From assembly GCF_014898815.1 (NCBI RefSeq), contig NW_026515423.1, forward strand, positions 1 through 64,000: a stretch of DNA of 64,000 nucleotides, in the 5' to 3' direction. The position numbers and the translations under genes were made by a program. Numbering within the stretch: the first letter of the stretch is position 1; the number at the start of each line of letters is the position of its first letter. Under the pieces are notes generated by a model. The model was not told where the DNA came from and ran no database searches. It saw nothing but the letters and a program-made list of their open reading frames with translations. Shown piece by piece: positions 48,872 to 59,542 of this stretch. The DNA comes from Panonychus citri (taxonomy: Eukaryota; Arthropoda; Arachnida; Trombidiformes; Tetranychidae).

Positions 48872-49693
48872 CTAACCTAGGAGCGGCGCCTGGATAGGTG
48901 TTCTGATCATTTGCGTGAATTGACAATAATTGGATTTATCATTGAATACAAGAGAAAACTTTAATGAATGATACATAGTGTATCCTGGTTCCTTATCAGG
49001 GAATATACGATGTGACGCCTTATTCGAAGAGCCTTGTTGGGGTGTATTTGGTTTACTTGATGCTGATATCGTTGATTTTTCCATTGTCTTCACCTTGGCA
49101 ATAGGCCGAATTGATTGAATTGGTGAAGGAAATGAAGGTATCGACGGCTTTGAGCTCATTTTCGGCTTGACGAGTTTACCTACAGCCTTCGCCTTGGCAC
49201 ACAGGTCTAGTAAAATCTTAGTGTCGTTAGTCGATAGTAGTTCCTTATTAATTGAGCATCTCTCCATGAATGTATGTATTAAATCATCGCAGGCCAAGAT
49301 TAGGCTTCTGTTTAAGCTAAGAAATACCGACAGATGATATTTAATGATTTCTTCTTCTCGCCAAGCTGCGACACTTAATGATTTGGCCTTGGCTACTTCC
49401 ATATCGACTTGGCTCGCTGCCTCGTTTCTTGCTCTGTTCATCACTTTGGCTGCAATAAGGCGGTTGACCTCTTTAATATCTTCATCAAGGGAGCCAACAA
49501 TTGCCTTGGCGAATTGTTTGAACGGGTCTTCCGCTTGAGTGATAACCGAGACTGCTGTTTTGGGAGTATCATCATGGCTTTCACTGGTCTCACAGATTGG
49601 AACCAAAGTTTTATAGTTGAGATTTATTAGGGCCTCGGCGGCTCTCATAACTTCTTGATCACTAAGGCTTAATAGTTTGTTTGAAGTGTCCAT
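48872..49693 (-). CDS. Unit B helical ORF, not recognised
   Basis: A 273-codon uninterrupted frame from ATG at 49693. The N-terminal two thirds look helical: SDQEVMRAAEALINL, AAKVMNRARNEAASQVDMEVAKAKS, and LNRSLILACDDLIHTFMER...LLDLCAKAKAVGKLV. A Ser/Pro-rich basic linker and a short end follow. The stop codon is formed inside a CTAACCTAGG word. The segment around NRSLILACDDLIH resembles VERTLLMLEELIRH of the 60467 ORF, suggesting one family. Many Ala-Lys-Ala steps are encoded by GCCAAGGC, the word also enriched in the non-coding parts of the unit. No known domain recognised. Confidence 0.55.
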   Translation of the reverse strand: MDTSNKLLSLSDQEVMRAAEALINLNYKTLVPICETSESHDDTPKTAVSVITQAEDPFKQFAKAIVGSLDEDIKEVNRLIAAKVMNRARNEAASQVDMEVAKAKSLSVAAWREEEIIKYHLSVFLSLNRSLILACDDLIHTFMERCSINKELLSTNDTKILLDLCAKAKAVGKLVKPKMSSKPSIPSFPSPIQSIRPIAKVKTMEKSTISASSKPNTPQQGSSNKASHRIFPDKEPGYTMYHSLKFSLVFNDKSNYCQFTQMIRTPIQAPLLG

Positions 49694-50224
49694 ATTAATT
49701 GGTCAGTTTCGTATTAATCACTTGAAAATATCTTTTACTTGATCTTGACTGTTGTACTAGTATTGAATTTCAAGTATCAAATGGCAGCTGATTTTACATG
49801 TGTAGATGGTTATAGGATATTCAGACCATGATCAGAACGCTCATTGATTTGAGTATTGAAAGATTGACTGGGGGCCTTGGCGCTCATTCTTGGCCAGGCG
49901 ACTGACTGTGTTTGTGACTAGTTTGGCGACTGGGCTAAACTCATCTTCAATTTACAAGTGCGAGTGTTTAGGAAAGGGTGATAAGTGAGATGAGAATAGT
50001 ACTCGGTCATCGTTCTTTGATCTCGCTTGGCTTAGCGTATAGCCTGGTTTAGGCAACATAAGAGTAAAATAAATACGAATGCAAAACTATTCATTTTAGA
50101 CCTGAATGCTTAGGCGCCTAGGCTCTTGTTTCAGTTTCTATTTTAACGCTCATTGTTGGTGAATATGTTTTGGTACAGGGATTAGATGAGTATACAATTG
50201 GGTTGTTTGGATTACAGATTTTAT

Positions 50225-51691
50225 TTATTTCTTTTTGTTGACTCGAGAATCTTGCTTAGGCTGTGGAGGGTGTTCCTTTTTGGGGGTTACTGGCTTGGTT
50301 ACCTTGGCTGGTTTGGCTGCTTGGGTTAATCTACCAGGCCTTGGCGACTGAGGTGAGGATGTAATTTGGACTGATTCAGTTTTCTGTTTCTTGAGCGGTG
50401 ATAGAGGTGGAGGTTCACGGTCCAAGGCGTTTTTCCTTTTGATGATAGCTGGTGGTGATTTCTTGAGAGGCGACCAGGTGACACGCTCAATTTTTTTTCG
50501 TGTTTTGAGCAACCCTCTTTGTTTCTGTAGATTTTTGATGTTTCTCCACATCACTTTTGGTTGATCTTGTAGGGCTTCTTTTATATAGCGAACCATTTTC
50601 ACTATTTTCGGCCATCTAATGTTCTTGATTAGATTGTAAAGATCTTCGGGGAAGACCGTGGCGGTGTACTTGGGCTCCACAGCTAACTCCTTCGGCGAGT
50701 GGTACTCGAGGTAGTGGTCGGTGAAGTTGCGAACTGATGTGTTCTTTACAATGTACTGACAATACCTGTGCCCGAATACTCTAACTTTGATATCTGGTTG
50801 CTTAGGCTCAAGCTTAGGCTTGCGAGGCGCCTTGGCGTCAGAGTTACATGGTATCGATCCACTGAGTGTTGGCTCTTCATCAGAGTCGTCACTTGATTCC
50901 TCATTTTCATCATCTTCTTCCGATGAGTCAGGTGATTCTTCCGATTCATTTTCAAGCACTAGTTCCTCTTCTTCAGAGGCTTCATCGACTTCAGCGGATT
51001 GTTCGCTAACAGACACACTTTTCTCTTCATCATCAGATTCGATAACCGCCTTGGCGACTTTCCTTTTCTTCTTTAATACTGGACTTGAGGCTTTTACATC
51101 ATCTCCAACTTGTTCATCTTTCTTTTCCTTGGCTTCGTTGACGATAATTGGCCTTGGCCGACTTGTCCACTTGTACCTTGGCTGTCTCGGTTTGCTGGCT
51201 GTCTCAAACTCTTCAGAGAGTAGCTTGCTTAGCTTTTCAGTTTTAACAGCTGGTGTCTCGCTGAATTGCTCAAATGGTGAGGATCGTGATGGCAATTCAG
51301 CACCTTGACCAGTCGATATAGATGGTTTCGGGTGTTTGGAGGATGCCTGAGCGCCTAGGCTGGTTTCAGCTGGCGCCGAGGCTTTGTAATCAACCGGTAT
51401 GATATCATCATCGAGGTCTCTGGCAGCCTGAGTCAACCTATGGAAGCTCGAGCTGGCCGGTTCCTTTATGTACGCAACCAGTTTGGTTTCAAAGTATTTT
51501 TCAACCATTTTTGAGTAGATGAACACCGCATCATAGGATTTGGACTCGGCAGCTGTTATTGGCTTCTGGCAGTCAGTGAACCTATTGAAGATGCTTTTAG
51601 TTGTGGTCGCCAAGGCGAGGCAGATGTCTATCACTTCAACAAGACTCTTGTTTGACCTACAACAATTAACAAACATGTTTATCTTAATCAC
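50225..51691 (-). CDS. Unit B zinc-finger-like protein with acidic middle
   Basis: A 488-codon frame from an ATG at 51691. An acceptor-like TTGTTGTAG inside the first 15 codons may mean the true start is in an upstream exon. Order: a helical N-terminus (SLVEVIDICLALATTTKSIF), a linker, a basic KKKRKVAKA nuclear-signal-like motif, a long Glu/Asp/Ser tract (about residues 220-275), then VRVFGHRYCQYIVKN...HYLEYH. In this finger the first Cys is Phe, but the spacing x4-Cys-x14-His-x4-His is the same as in the 61506 ORF. ATVFPEDLYNLIKNIRW follows, and a Lys/Pro-rich tail ends the protein. Acid and basic tracts suggest a nuclear, nucleic-acid-related role; this is inference. Confidence 0.6.
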   Translation of the reverse strand: MIKINMFVNCCRSNKSLVEVIDICLALATTTKSIFNRFTDCQKPITAAESKSYDAVFIYSKMVEKYFETKLVAYIKEPASSSFHRLTQAARDLDDDIIPVDYKASAPAETSLGAQASSKHPKPSISTGQGAELPSRSSPFEQFSETPAVKTEKLSKLLSEEFETASKPRQPRYKWTSRPRPIIVNEAKEKKDEQVGDDVKASSPVLKKKRKVAKAVIESDDEEKSVSVSEQSAEVDEASEEEELVLENESEESPDSSEEDDENEESSDDSDEEPTLSGSIPCNSDAKAPRKPKLEPKQPDIKVRVFGHRYCQYIVKNTSVRNFTDHYLEYHSPKELAVEPKYTATVFPEDLYNLIKNIRWPKIVKMVRYIKEALQDQPKVMWRNIKNLQKQRGLLKTRKKIERVTWSPLKKSPPAIIKRKNALDREPPPLSPLKKQKTESVQITSSPQSPRPGRLTQAAKPAKVTKPVTPKKEHPPQPKQDSRVNKKK

Positions 51692-51947
51692 CTAAACCAG
51701 ATTAATTGGCAAGTCTAGTCAAATAATAATTCATGATTGGATTAGATTCCATTGAAAACAATTAGTTTATTATCAGCAATTTATAAATTGGCAAGTTAAC
51801 ATGTTTTGCTAATTATTATGAGCTGAAAATTATTGATTCAAATAGAAACTTGAGAGTTAAAAATGACGAAATTATTAAATTTAAAATTGTTCTAAATCAA
51901 TGATTCTTTAACAAGATGGACACTACCAGTGACCATTATTAATTGTT

Positions 51948-52289
51948 ATGATACAATTAACTAATGTTAATAGATGCTGCTGGTTAATAATGATAAACTA
52001 TTGGGAAAAGTTGATTACCAGTGAGGATAACCAAGGTTATCAAAAATCTCATGAAGACAGTTTATTCTGGCCAACAGAACTTTTTTATTATCTTCTATTA
52101 TTATTTAGTTACAATCTCGATGAACTATATTTGATATTAGGATTGAATCATTTTTATAATGATTATGTTGAAATTCAACCTTTTCTCCTCCATGAAAGTT
52201 CATTTTACTCTGATAAATTAATGAATTTCTTTATACATATTTCAAATAAGATTGCCGAGTCAGTTCGTCAACTATTGGCTTTTGATTGA
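51948..52289 (+). CDS. Possible small ORF, not recognised
   Basis: A 113-codon frame ending in TGA at 52287-52289. An in-frame ATG near 51989 gives a shorter product. The end reads as an amphipathic helical protein (ELFYYLLLLFSYNLDELYL, SNKIAESVRQLLAF), and codon use is not obviously random. No motif, splice partner or homologue recognised. Confidence 0.25.
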   Translation: MIQLTNVNRCCWLIMINYWEKLITSEDNQGYQKSHEDSLFWPTELFYYLLLLFSYNLDELYLILGLNHFYNDYVEIQPFLLHESSFYSDKLMNFFIHISNKIAESVRQLLAFD

Positions 52290-52435
52290 TTTAATTAGTG
52301 ATTATCGATTAACTTTCTCCACATTGGGTAATCATTACCTCCAAAATGTAATGATACATATCATGAATTGGTCATAAATTTGTGACCTGAACCATAGATT
52401 TTGTTTAACTTTTCGGATTGGTTGTTTCGCTTTTC

Positions 52436-52912
52436 TTATCTTCCCCATTCATCGTGATAATCTGCTATCGGCGAGTAAGTGAAAATTCTGAGATATTGAT
52501 GGATGATCGTGTCATTCTTCATCCCAATTTTCAACAGATAGTCAAGGGCATCGCAGTTAATATCACCAACTGAATGATTTTGATCATGACCATCATGTGT
52601 GGAACATTCAACGCATTCTGGTTGGTCAAGGCATCTGTCCATTGTAGCTTCAGTGTTAGTGATCTTGAGGTTGCAATTTGAACAGATCTGCCAGGGTGTC
52701 TGACACTGATGGGTAGTTAGTGATTCGAATATGTAAAATCGACAATTTGGACATTGTTCGATTTTGGTGTTGTTACCAATTGGGTAACTGTTTCTGCAAA
52801 TCTTAATTCGCCATTCTTTATTATCAAGCGCTTCATGGTTGCCACATCTAAAGGTAACCCTAACGATCTCGTCCACCAGTAGATCAGCAGAAAGAACCTG
52901 GATATCAGTCAA
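52436..52912 (-). CDS. Cys/His-rich protein fragment, not recognised
   Basis: The frame is open for about 170 codons, to about 52950, without an ATG at its start, so an upstream exon or a truncation is likely. It holds several zinc-ligand pairs: CPNC, then H-x-C, CSNC and CVEC, plus THDGHDQNH near the end. The end of the open frame is close to the start of the tandem duplication at 52954, so the duplication breakpoint may have severed its 5' part. The function is unknown; a zinc-binding fold is plausible. Confidence 0.4.
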   Translation of the reverse strand: MTDIQVLSADLLVDEIVRVTFRCGNHEALDNKEWRIKICRNSYPIGNNTKIEQCPNCRFYIFESLTTHQCQTPWQICSNCNLKITNTEATMDRCLDQPECVECSTHDGHDQNHSVGDINCDALDYLLKIGMKNDTIIHQYLRIFTYSPIADYHDEWGR

Positions 52913-52973
52913 ATCAGTGTCTGTGCAACCATAATCTAGTTTCCTCCAAATTTAACATAGTAACTTTTTTATG

Positions 52974-53309
52974 CTAAAAGATTAGCGAGGATCTCACATT
53001 GGTGGCGAGAAACAATTCTAATTGATTATTCCACCAGTAGGTTGATCTGATCAGATCAAAAAAACGATTTACATGCATCGAGGTTACAAGTAGATGAATT
53101 CTTGTTCCAAGAGTAAAAGAGTCCACAACCATTGTCATCAGAAGATTGTCAATGTAGAGTCTACCCAAGACCCAATTAACTTGTGTGTTCGAGCATTCAA
53201 CACATAACTCGGTCACTTGTGAGAAGATGATACGCTTGTAGAACCTACAGACTAGGTGTCCAATGGCGATGGCGTCCATGAGAGCATTGACCACCATGTC
53301 GAGGTTCAC
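52974..53309 (-). CDS. Hydrophobic/Cys-containing ORF, copy A
   Basis: A 111-codon frame, identical in copy B (56394-56729). The first in-frame ATG is at 53297. Residues include LCVECSNTQVNWVLGRLYIDNLL and a Trp-Trp near the end (STYWWNNQ). A TGA lies just upstream, so either the protein starts here or an exon joins near 53309. Perfect conservation only reflects the recent duplication. Not recognised. Confidence 0.3.
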   Translation of the reverse strand: MNLDMVVNALMDAIAIGHLVCRFYKRIIFSQVTELCVECSNTQVNWVLGRLYIDNLLMTMVVDSFTLGTRIHLLVTSMHVNRFFDLIRSTYWWNNQLELFLATNVRSSLIF

Positions 53310-53376
53310 GATATTGTTTCAGGAGAGAGATTGTTGATCTGTTAACATGAAATGATAAAAGCGATCTATTAGATAT

Positions 53377-53400
53377 GGGTTAGGTTAGGCTAGGTTAGGA
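53377..53400 (+). repeat. TTAGG patch 3
   Basis: Four to five units, one with a TAGGC variant, in the same orientation as the other patches. It is duplicated in copy B. Confidence 0.85.
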
Positions 53401-53790
53401 ACAATTAACTAATTTAACTAAATTAACGAAATTTCTTTTGGACCAATACCATCGAAACTTTCGATACATCGCTCGAGCGTTCGGTCAAAGTTGTCAACAA
53501 CAACTATGGGGTTATTTCTGTTTCCGTCTTTCTATTTTCAACAACACCAACAACACCAATAACACAAATTTTCTTTTCTTCTTGTTTATTTGTTAATTTT
53601 TCGTGTTTCTCTTTTTTTTCTTTCTTAATTATTGTCGTCGACTTTCTTTCCATTATAATTTTAATGAAAGCAGAATTTTTCTCGGACTTTTCAATGGTAA
53701 TTTCTTTCTCTTTTCTTTTGTTTATTTTTCTTTGCATGATTTGTTTTTTTCTAATAGTTTATATTGATTCGTTTTTCTTTCGTCTTTCAG

Positions 53791-54600
53791 TGTACTGATG
53801 AGGTCAATAAACAAATGACTCTCTCTCCCTCGATCACCGATTCGAATGTATATCTTAGAGCGGTGATTACTATGAATCGGCTTTCTCCCTTTGCAAAAGA
53901 AATAGAGGAATTTTGCTTAGCCATGATTTTGTTGGAGGATGACGATGACGATAATGATAATGATAAGGATAAGGATAAGGATGGAGATAAGGAGGAGGAA
54001 GGAAAAGAAAACGATGATGATGACGATGAGTATTTTTCTTACCCACAAATTCGCCATGGCGCCTACCCTCAATATCGGTAAGGACAAACCTAAATCAACT
54101 AATTTTGGTTCAAGACCACCTCTGGAACCTCAAAATGCCCCCCAAGTACCAGAGCGAACCCGTTTAGCAGCCACGGCCGGAAACAGTGACGACATGGTGG
54201 AATCAATGGAGCAGATAATTGATTCCATGCTTATCGCTTTAACTAGTGTTTCTGAGGTAGTGAAGGACCGTGCCCAATCAGTTTTATTATCAATGCTACA
54301 AAGCGAAATAAATCATAGAAAAAGCGCAACAGAGTTGAAGGTGAAACTAAGGACATTCGTCAACTCAGTCGCCAAGTCGCCCAGATCAAGCATCTCAACA
54401 CCTGATACAGCGATTGAGATTGGCAGCCTTAAACAAACCATTACTGATCTCAAAGCAAGAAACAACGACTTGGAGCTTTAAGTCGAGGACGAGAAACAAG
54501 CAAGAGCAATGGCTGAAGCATTAGTTAAAGTAACCTCACCAAAGAAAACTACTGAAGTACGCCAAGGCTCACCAGATAATGTAATGGCTATATTCTAGAA
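53791..54600 (+). CDS. Acidic / coiled-coil ORF of the tandem unit, copy A
   Basis: A strong acceptor (TCTTTCAG, 53783-53790) opens a frame containing TDEVNKQM...FAKEIEEFC and a long Asp/Glu/Lys tract, ending at TGA-type stops near 54081. A GTAAGG donor lies at 54078. An overlapping frame from ATG 54057 continues to 54481 with a helical stretch (MVESMEQIIDSMLIALTSV, IGSLKQTITDLKARNNDLEL), a TAA, and then more open frame to 54600. Neither frame is recognised. The region may be one spliced gene or a decayed element ORF. In copy B the acidic frame is broken by a lost C. Confidence 0.35.
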
Positions 54601-55140
54601 CACCACCGTTCGCAAATCGTCTTGAAACTTTTTAAGTGTATAGCCCTTAACATATAGGTCATACATATGGATGGAATTTCTGCGTAAATTTTTGGTTCAG
54701 AAGATACAGGTAGACAAAAATCTATTTTTACATTTCTAGAACACAAAAAATTCTAGAACAATGTTTTTGATACCATGTATACATATTGGTATGATGAGTT
54801 CATGTGTGAAAATTCAAGGTTCTGGGTGCCTTGGTTGTGTAGGTAAAATTGCATGAAAAGTGTATTTTCAATGTTTTCATAGATTACTATTGAACCGAAG
54901 GTCCGCCACACTCAAAATTTAGTACATATTATTCTCAAGGTCAAAGTTACCGGTCAAGGTCATTTCAAGGTTATCGCTATATTTTGTTTTGAGGCTCATT
55001 TATGTTGGATATTTTAATGTTAAAGGTAACTAATGGACTTGATATTATGATACATAGACTTCTGAATGTATAAATTTGGTAAAATAATTAGTTGAATAAT
55101 ATATGTTATGAGCTGTATGATCGTAGAGTCAAAAGGATAT
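54598..55140. repeat. Diverged relative of the 668-bp foldback element
   Basis: It starts with CAAATCGTCTTGAAACTTTTT and GTGTATAGC-type words that follow the order of the foldback arm. It also keeps the paired TCAAGGTCA words of the foldback centre (54935 and 54954, 19 bases apart). No clear right arm. A copy lies at about 58022-58570. Confidence 0.6.
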
Positions 55141-55221
55141 GCTAAGCATAATAGTCAAATGATCCACCGAAGGGCCATGAAATTTTTGACCCTGCCCCGC
55201 CCCTTCAGGTGGGCGTGGTCG

Positions 55222-56095
55222 TTAGCGAATCTTGAATGGGTGGACACCATTCTTATAGCACCATCTTCGCCACTGGTACTCTAAGACATGGTCTGCAAAG
55301 TCCGCCTCAGGGATTCTCCTATCCCTGAAAAACCTGCAGAGGCCTCCATGAAGCTTCGATCCTCTGCGTATGAGCACCAGTTGCAGGATCCACAAAATTT
55401 TCAGAGTGGTTTACAACCTGATGCTCATAGCCTCGGGAACTTAGCCCCCTGTAGGCCCGCCACCCATCCGTTCTGATTAATGTCTCCTTAGCCACGTGAC
55501 GCTCAATGATAGGGATCAGGGTATCTGATGTTCGGGAATTACCAGGACACTTCACGAGGCGCAAGTCCTCAGACCCATCCTGGATCATCCCTAGCACCCA
55601 GTGACCCTCGATGTCCCGGCCCTTGTGGTGTTTCCGCCGCCCAAACTTCGCCTCATCTATTTGGACCACAGTTCCGGGACCACCGATTTTCCCCCTATCA
55701 TCCTGATCTTCAAGGAATGTTGCAGTCACGGCCTCACGAAACAGCTTGAACCAGTCACAAACTGTTTGTGAGGACACACCGGCTTCCGCTCTGGCCTCAT
55801 CGTAAGAGTCATCAGCACACCAGGCGTACATGAGTCTTAGTGCATCCTGGATCGGAAGCTTTGAATCCTCGGCCGATCCAATCGATGCACTAAGCTCACT
55901 TGGCCTGCCGGGCTGATGCTTACCCTTAGGGCAGCGGAAGGTGCCACTTCCCGCGGTCTGGCTCGAACCGCATTGGGACCTGCTGGCTGCAGGTCTTGTT
56001 TGATATGAGAGACCCTGTTGCTTGCCTACCCAAAGCCGTCTCCTCATCAAACAAGACCTCCTCTCCAGCCTAGAATGGCTCCACGGGCCTTCCAT
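55222..56095 (-). pseudogene. Merlin/IS1595-like DDE transposase, copy A (frameshifted)
   Basis: Same gene as copy B at 58655-59542, but small deletions move the N-terminus and C-terminus out of frame. The middle remains readable, including VVQIDEAKFGRRKHHKGR, IRTDGWRAYRGL and RIEASWRPL. Not able to encode a full protein as it stands. Confidence 0.8.
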
Positions 56096-56393
56096 AATAA
56101 AGCGAAATCAAAATGAGGACTGAATCAAAAATACAAAACAATATAGGTCAATCCATTGCTCACTCAAGGTGCTCCATATTAACAAGCCTGTAACGCCATC
56201 TAGTTATTAATACATCTATGCCTATGCACCATTAAAAGTCGCTCTTCTTTCTCTCAACTTGAGTGAGTGCTGACGTTGATTTACGCCAGCGCAGGTTACA
56301 TGTTTTGTGTTAAGGGGTGCATATACGTTTACATATTTACACGTACGTGGATTCGGGTTTAAGCAACATAAGCAACATAGTAACTTTTTTATG

Positions 56394-56729
56394 CTAAAAG
56401 ATTAGCGAGGATCTCACATTGGTGGCGAGAAACAATTCTAATTGATTATTCCACCAGTAGGTTGATCTGATCAGATCAAAAAAACGATTTACATGCATCG
56501 AGGTTACAAGTAGATGAATTCTTGTTCCAAGAGTAAAAGAGTCCACAACCATTGTCATCAGAAGATTGTCAATGTAGAGTCTACCCAAGACCCAATTAAC
56601 TTGTGTGTTCGAGCATTCAACACATAACTCGGTCACTTGTGAGAAGATGATACGCTTGTAGAACCTACAGACTAGGTGTCCAATGGCGATGGCGTCCATG
56701 AGAGCATTGACCACCATGTCGAGGTTCAC
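56394..56729 (-). CDS. Hydrophobic/Cys-containing ORF, copy B
   Basis: Identical to the ORF at 52974-53309. See that entry for its features. Confidence 0.3.
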   Translation of the reverse strand: MNLDMVVNALMDAIAIGHLVCRFYKRIIFSQVTELCVECSNTQVNWVLGRLYIDNLLMTMVVDSFTLGTRIHLLVTSMHVNRFFDLIRSTYWWNNQLELFLATNVRSSLIF

Positions 56730-56796
56730 GATATTGTTTCAGGAGAGAGATTGTTGATCTGTTAACATGAAATGATAAAAGCGATCTATTAGATAT

Positions 56797-56820
56797 GGGT
56801 TAGGTTAGGCTAGGTTAGGA
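56797..56820 (+). repeat. TTAGG patch 4
   Basis: Exact duplicate of the patch at 53377-53400, carried by the tandem duplication. Confidence 0.85.
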
Positions 56821-57209
56821 ACAATTAACTAATTTAACTAAATTAACGAAATTTCTTTTGGACCAATACCATCGAAACTTTCGATACATCGCTCGAGCGT
56901 TCGGTCAAAGTTGTCAACAACAACTATGGGGTTATTTCTGTTTCCGTCTTTCTATTTTCAACAACACCAACAACACCAATAACACAAATTTTCTTTTCTT
57001 CTTGTTTATTTGTTAATTTTTCGTGTTTCTTTTTTCTTTCTTAATTATTGTCGTCGACTTTCTTTCCATTATAATTTTAATGAAAGCAGAATTTTCTCGG
57101 ACTTTTCAATGGTAATTTCTTTCTCTTTTCTTTTGTTTATTTTCTTTGCATGATTTGTTTTTTCTAATAGTTTATATTGATTCGTTTTTCTTTCGTCTTT
57201 CAGTGTACT

Positions 57210-58020
57210 GATGAGGTCAATAAACAAATGACTCTCTCTCCTCGATCACCGATTCGAATGTATATCTTAGAGCGGTGATTACTATGAATCGGCTTTCTCC
57301 TTTGCAAAAGAAATAGAGGAATTTTGCTTAGCCATGATTTTGTTGGAGGATGACGATGACGATAATGATAATGATAAGGATAAGGATAAGGATGGAGATA
57401 AGGAGGAGGAAGGAAAAGAAAACGATGATGATGACGATGAGTATTTTTCTTACCCACAAATTCGCCATGGCGCCTACCCTCAATATCGGTAAGGACAAAC
57501 CTAAATCAACTAATTTTGGTTCAAGACCACCTCTGGAACCCTCAAAAATGCCCCCGCAAGTAGTACCAGAGCGAACCCGTTTAGCAGCCACACGGCCGGA
57601 AACAGTGACGACATGGTGGAATCAATGGAGCAGATAATTGATTCCATGCTTATCGCTTTAACTAGTGTTTCTGAGGTAGTGAAGGACCGTGCCCAATCAG
57701 TTTTTATTATCAATGCTACAAAAGAAGCGAAATAAATCATAGAAAAAAGCGCAACAGAGTTGAAGGTGAAACTAAGGACATTCGTCAACTCAGTCGCCAA
57801 GTCGCCCAGATCAAGCATCTCAACACCTGATACAGCGATTGAGATTGGCAGCCTTAAACAAACCATTACTGATCTCAAAGCAAGAAACAACGACTTGGAG
57901 CTTTAAGTCGAGGACGAGAAACAAGCAAGAGCAATGGCTGAAGCATTAGTTAAAGTAACCTCACCAAAGAAAACTACTGAAGTACGCCAAGGCTCACCAG
58001 ATAATGTAATGGCTATATTC
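57210..58020 (+). pseudogene. Acidic / coiled-coil ORF of the tandem unit, copy B (broken)
   Basis: Equivalent of 53791-54600. A C missing near 57240 shifts the acidic frame early, and extra bases near 57540-57600 and 57721-57730 change the downstream frame. The acidic repeat region and the LKQTITDLKARNNDLEL stretch remain visible in separate frames. Confidence 0.45.
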
Positions 58021-58654
58021 TAGAACACCACCGTTCGCAAATCGTCTTGAAACTTTTTAAGTGTATAGCCCTTAACATATAGGTCATACATATGGATGGA
58101 ATTTCTGCGTAAATTTTTGGTTCAGAAGATACAGGTAGACAAAAATCTATTTTTACATTTCTAGAACACAAAAAATTCTAGAACAATGTTTTTGATACCA
58201 TGTATACATATTGGTATGATGAGTTCATGTGTGAAAATTCAAGGTTCTGGGTGCCTTGGTTGTGTAGGTAAAATTGCATGAAAAGTGTATTTTCAATGTT
58301 TTCATAGATTACTATTGAACCGAAGGTCCGCCACACTCAAAATTTAGTACATATTATTCTCAAGGTCAAAGTTACCGGTCAAGGTCATTTCAAGGTTATC
58401 GCTATATTTTTGTTTTGAGGCTCATTTATGTTGGATATTTTAATGTTAAAGGTAACTAATGGACTTGATATTATGATACATAGACTTCTGAATGTATAAA
58501 TTTGGTAAAATAATTAGTTGAATAATATATGTTATGAGCTGTATGATCGTAGAGTCAAAAAGGATATGCTAAGCATAATAGTCAAATGATCCACCCGAAG
58601 GGTGCCATGAAATTTTTTTGACCCTGCCCCGCCCCTTCAGGTGGGCGTGGTCGC

Positions 58655-59542
58655 TTAGCGAATCTTGAATGGGTGGACACCATTCTTATAGCACCATCTT
58701 CGCCACTGGTACTCTAAGACATGGTCTGCAAAGTCCGCCTCAGGGATTCTCCTATCCCTGAAGAAAACCCGCAGAGGCCTCCATGAAGCTTCGATCCTCT
58801 GCGTATGAGCACCAGTTGCAGGATCCACAAAATTTTCAGAGTGGTTTACAACCTGATGCTCATAGCCTCGGGAACTTAGCCCCCTGTAGGCCCGCCACCC
58901 ATCCGTTCTGATTAATGTCTCCTTAGCCACGTGACGCTCAATGATAGGGATCAGGGTATCTGATGTTCGGGAATTACCAGGACACTTCACGAGGCGCAAG
59001 TCCTCAGACCCATCCTGGATCATCCCTAGCACCCAGTGACCCTCGATGTCCCGGCCCTTGTGGTGTTTCCGCCGCCCAAACTTCGCCTCATCTATTTGGA
59101 CCACAGTTCCGGGACCACCGATTTTCCCCCTATCATCCTGATCTTCAAGGAATGTTGCAGTCACGGCCTCACGAAACAGCTTGAACCAGTCACAAACTGT
59201 TTGTGAGGACACACCGGCTTCCGCTCTGGCCTCATCGTAAGAGTCATCAGCACACCAGGCGTACATGAGTCTTAGTGCATCCTGGATCGGAAGCTTTGAA
59301 TCCTCAAAGGCCGATCCAATCGATGCACTAAGCTCACTTGGCCTGCCGGGCTGATGCTTACCCTTAGGGCAGCGGAAGGTGCCATACTTCCCGCGGTCTG
59401 GCTCGAACCGCATTGGGACCCGGTGCTGGCTGCAGGTCTTGTTTGATATGAGGAGACCCTGTTGCTTTGCCTACTCCAAAGCCGTCTCCTCATCAAACAA
59501 GACCTCCCTCTCCAGCCTAGAATGGCTCCACGGGCCTTCCAT
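58655..59542 (-). pseudogene. Merlin/IS1595-like DDE transposase, copy B (one nonsense codon)
   Basis: Cut-and-paste transposase related to bacterial IS1595/ISXO2, known in animals as Merlin. From ATG 59542 the frame is open except for one TAG at codon 24 (59473-59471), and it ends at TAA 58655. The length would be about 295 codons. A zinc-ribbon-like N-terminus (CSQHRVPM...FRCPKGKH) precedes a helix-turn-helix-like part (GVSSQTVCDWFKLFREAV). The DDE core shows the first Asp in VVQIDEAKFG, the second in IRTDGWRAY, and the Glu in RIEASWRP. The fold is complete, so the copy is young. Terminal inverted repeats were not resolved by eye. Confidence 0.85.

Larger units (their letters stand above)
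47681..53376 (-). mobile_element. Telomere-repeat-flanked retroposon-like unit B
   Basis: The 3' edge (left) is TTAGG-T7 with a TTTATT (AATAAA on the minus strand) at 47703-47708, 15 bases from the T run. The right edge is the TTAGG patch at 53377. The minus strand carries the ORFs 51691-50225 and 49693-48872. The interior is rich in GCCTTGGC, CGCCTAGG and AGGCGACT words. The full span also includes a foldback element and the left part of the tandem duplication, so it is probably composite and the true 5' limit is uncertain. Confidence 0.45.
52954..56366. repeat. 3.4-kb tandem duplication, copy A
   Basis: Tandem with 56374-59817, separated by seven bases (CATAAGC). It begins AACATAGTAAC and ends ...GGGTTTAAGCAA. 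The first roughly 600 bases are identical to copy B. After that the copies differ by many 1-3-base indels and few substitutions. The unit holds a minus ORF, a TTAGG patch, an acidic plus-strand ORF, a foldback relative and a Merlin-like transposase. Confidence 0.92.

Noticed and set aside
55288..55749. Plus-strand open frames over the transposase, and 58963-59184
   Set aside because: They are antisense shadows of the GC-rich Merlin-like transposase gene.
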